Below, one piece after another: positions 4,419-5,183 of a DNA stretch of 5,183 nucleotides. The notes under the pieces were generated by a model. The model was not told the origin of the DNA. It did no database searches and saw only the letters and a list, made by a program, of their open reading frames with translations. Position 1 is the first letter of the stretch. Each line of letters opens with the position of its first letter. This DNA is from Candidatus Omnitrophota bacterium (GTDB lineage: Bacteria; Ratteibacteria; UBA8468; MWAK01): positions 1 through 5,183 of the forward strand of contig JAPLMK010000108.1 in the NCBI GenBank assembly GCA_026387085.1, written 5' to 3'. The position numbers and the translations under genes were made by a program.

Positions 4419-5183
4419 ATGCGTATAATATTTATCGGCAGCGGGGAACTCGGCCTGCCGGCCCTGAAGAAACTGGCGCCGGAGGTCTGTTGCGTGGTTA
4501 CCGCGCCGGACAAACCGGCCGGCCGCGGATTGAAAACACTTTCCACGCCAATTAAAACCCTTGCCCTTTCACTGAACCTGCCGGTCATTGAAACCGCTGA
4601 CATCAACCGCCCGGAAATAATTGCGAAACTGCAATCCAACCGTCCGGCAATTATATTGGTGGCTGATTTCGGCCAAATGTTGAAAGAGGCGGTTTTAAAA
4701 ATTCCGGAAAAGGGAATTTTCAACATTCACCCCTCGCTCCTGCCCAAATACCGGGGCGCCGCTCCGGTGGAACGCGCTATCCTCAACCGGGAGCAGGAGA
4801 CCGGCGTAACAATTATCGCGGTGACGCAACAAATGGATGCCGGACCGATTCTGGCCCAAAAAAAAGTAACAATCAAGCCGGAAGAAGATACGCCGGCCTT
4901 GAGCCAACGGCTGGCGGAAATCGGCGCCGGACTAGCTTCAGACAGTCTGAAAAAAGTGGAGAACGGAACCGCCGCCCTGACGCCTCAGGCGGAAAACGAA
5001 GCAACCTATGCCGCTAAAATCACTAAAGAAGAGGGTCTGGTTGACTGGAGTAAAGACGCCGCCGAAATTGCGGCCCGGGTGCGCGCTTTTATTGGCTGGC
5101 CCCGCGCCTATACTTACCTCCCCCTAACTCCTCCCTCTACCCAACGGGGAGAGGATAAAGGTGAATGGGATAAAAAAACATTA
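4419..5183 (+). CDS. fmt: Methionyl-tRNA formyltransferase, missing C-terminal end (cut by window edge)
   Basis: Fmt uses 10-formyltetrahydrofolate to formylate the Met on initiator tRNA. My translation from ATG 4419 gives 255 codons open to the edge, against roughly 310-320 for a full protein. It starts MRIIFIGSGELG, the usual Rossmann-type N-terminus. DKPAGRG is at 31-37. The catalytic triad is present as N102 and H104 in NIHPSLLPKYRGAAP (102-116) and D140 in MDAGPILAQ (139-147), aligning with N108/H110/D146 of E. coli Fmt. The linker and the start of the C-terminal tRNA-binding domain follow: VDWSKDAAEIAARVRAFIGWPRAYTYL (from 208). Residues ~235-250 (PLTPPSTQRGEDKGEW) are not Fmt-like and are encoded by palindromic repeat C; the frame stays open through it and resumes with KKTL. 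There is no Shine-Dalgarno and no clear promoter. The usual def partner is not upstream. Confidence 0.95.
   Translation, partial: MRIIFIGSGELGLPALKKLAPEVCCVVTAPDKPAGRGLKTLSTPIKTLALSLNLPVIETADINRPEIIAKLQSNRPAIILVADFGQMLKEAVLKIPEKGIFNIHPSLLPKYRGAAPVERAILNREQETGVTIIAVTQQMDAGPILAQKKVTIKPEEDTPALSQRLAEIGAGLASDSLKKVENGTAALTPQAENEATYAAKITKEEGLVDWSKDAAEIAARVRAFIGWPRAYTYLPLTPPSTQRGEDKGEWDKKTL
5120..5169 (+). repeat. Palindromic repeat copy C, inside the fmt reading frame
   Basis: The 36-bp core at 5134-5169 is CCTCTACCC, loop AAC, GGGGAGAGG, spacer ATAAA, GGTGAATGGG, in the same orientation and 9-3-9-5-10 layout as copy A, including the same A/G stem mismatch. A C-rich left arm, CCCCCTAACT (5120-5129), precedes it, so the element may span about 50 bp. 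It encodes fmt residues ~235-250 without a stop. Its sequence is more degenerate in the right arm than copies A and B, which may reflect age or selection to keep the frame. Confidence 0.8.

Noticed and set aside
4424..4429. A perfect TATAAT at the start of fmt.
   Set aside because: It lies inside codons 2-4 of fmt, has no -35 box 16-18 bp upstream, and would start transcripts after the conserved N-terminus MRIIFIGSGELG.
4181..5169. Three similar short repeats as a possible CRISPR array.
   Set aside because: Copies are in mixed orientation, irregularly spaced (about 120 and 760 bp apart), and one is inside a gene. There are no unique spacers of constant length.

Overview
The window looks like chromosomal DNA of a bacterium of moderate GC content. 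It holds parts of two near-universal bacterial tRNA enzymes: the start of mnmE at the left edge and most of fmt at the right edge. No marker here allows a safe phylum call. An uncultivated lineage seems plausible, but that is only an impression.

Layout. The minus strand carries three genes in the order ADP-ribosylglycohydrolase (1502-2872), DRE-TIM/HMGL-like aldolase (458-1468) and mnmE (1-422, running off the left edge). The plus strand carries nagA (2983-4134), divergent from the ADP-ribosylglycohydrolase, and then fmt (4419-5183, running off the right edge). A compact 110-bp divergent promoter region (2873-2982) serves nagA and the ADP-ribosylglycohydrolase. It contains a perfect 9-bp inverted repeat whose arms are about 62 bp apart. 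The 284-bp gap between nagA and fmt holds two inverted copies of a 36-bp palindromic repeat. They enclose an AT-richer scrap that resembles the C-terminus of a DUF559 (Vsr-like) endonuclease. A third copy of the repeat lies inside the fmt reading frame.

How the genes relate. MnmE and Fmt are both folate-dependent enzymes acting on tRNA (U34 modification and Met-tRNAi formylation). NagA belongs to amino-sugar catabolism or recycling. The ADP-ribosylglycohydrolase removes ADP-ribose, or a related group, from an unknown target. The aldolase-like protein has an intact metal/catalytic core but no assignable substrate. The set does not form one obvious pathway.

Most notable are (i) the three-copy palindromic repeat, one copy apparently tolerated in frame in an essential-type gene and two framing a DUF559 fragment, which suggests a small mobile palindromic element possibly linked to DUF559 nucleases; (ii) promoters placed so close to the nagA and aldolase starts that their mRNAs should be leaderless or nearly so, beside a conventional Shine-Dalgarno start on the ADP-ribosylglycohydrolase; and (iii) a roughly 14-fold excess of the hexamer TTCCGG/CCGGAA, absent from the repeat island.
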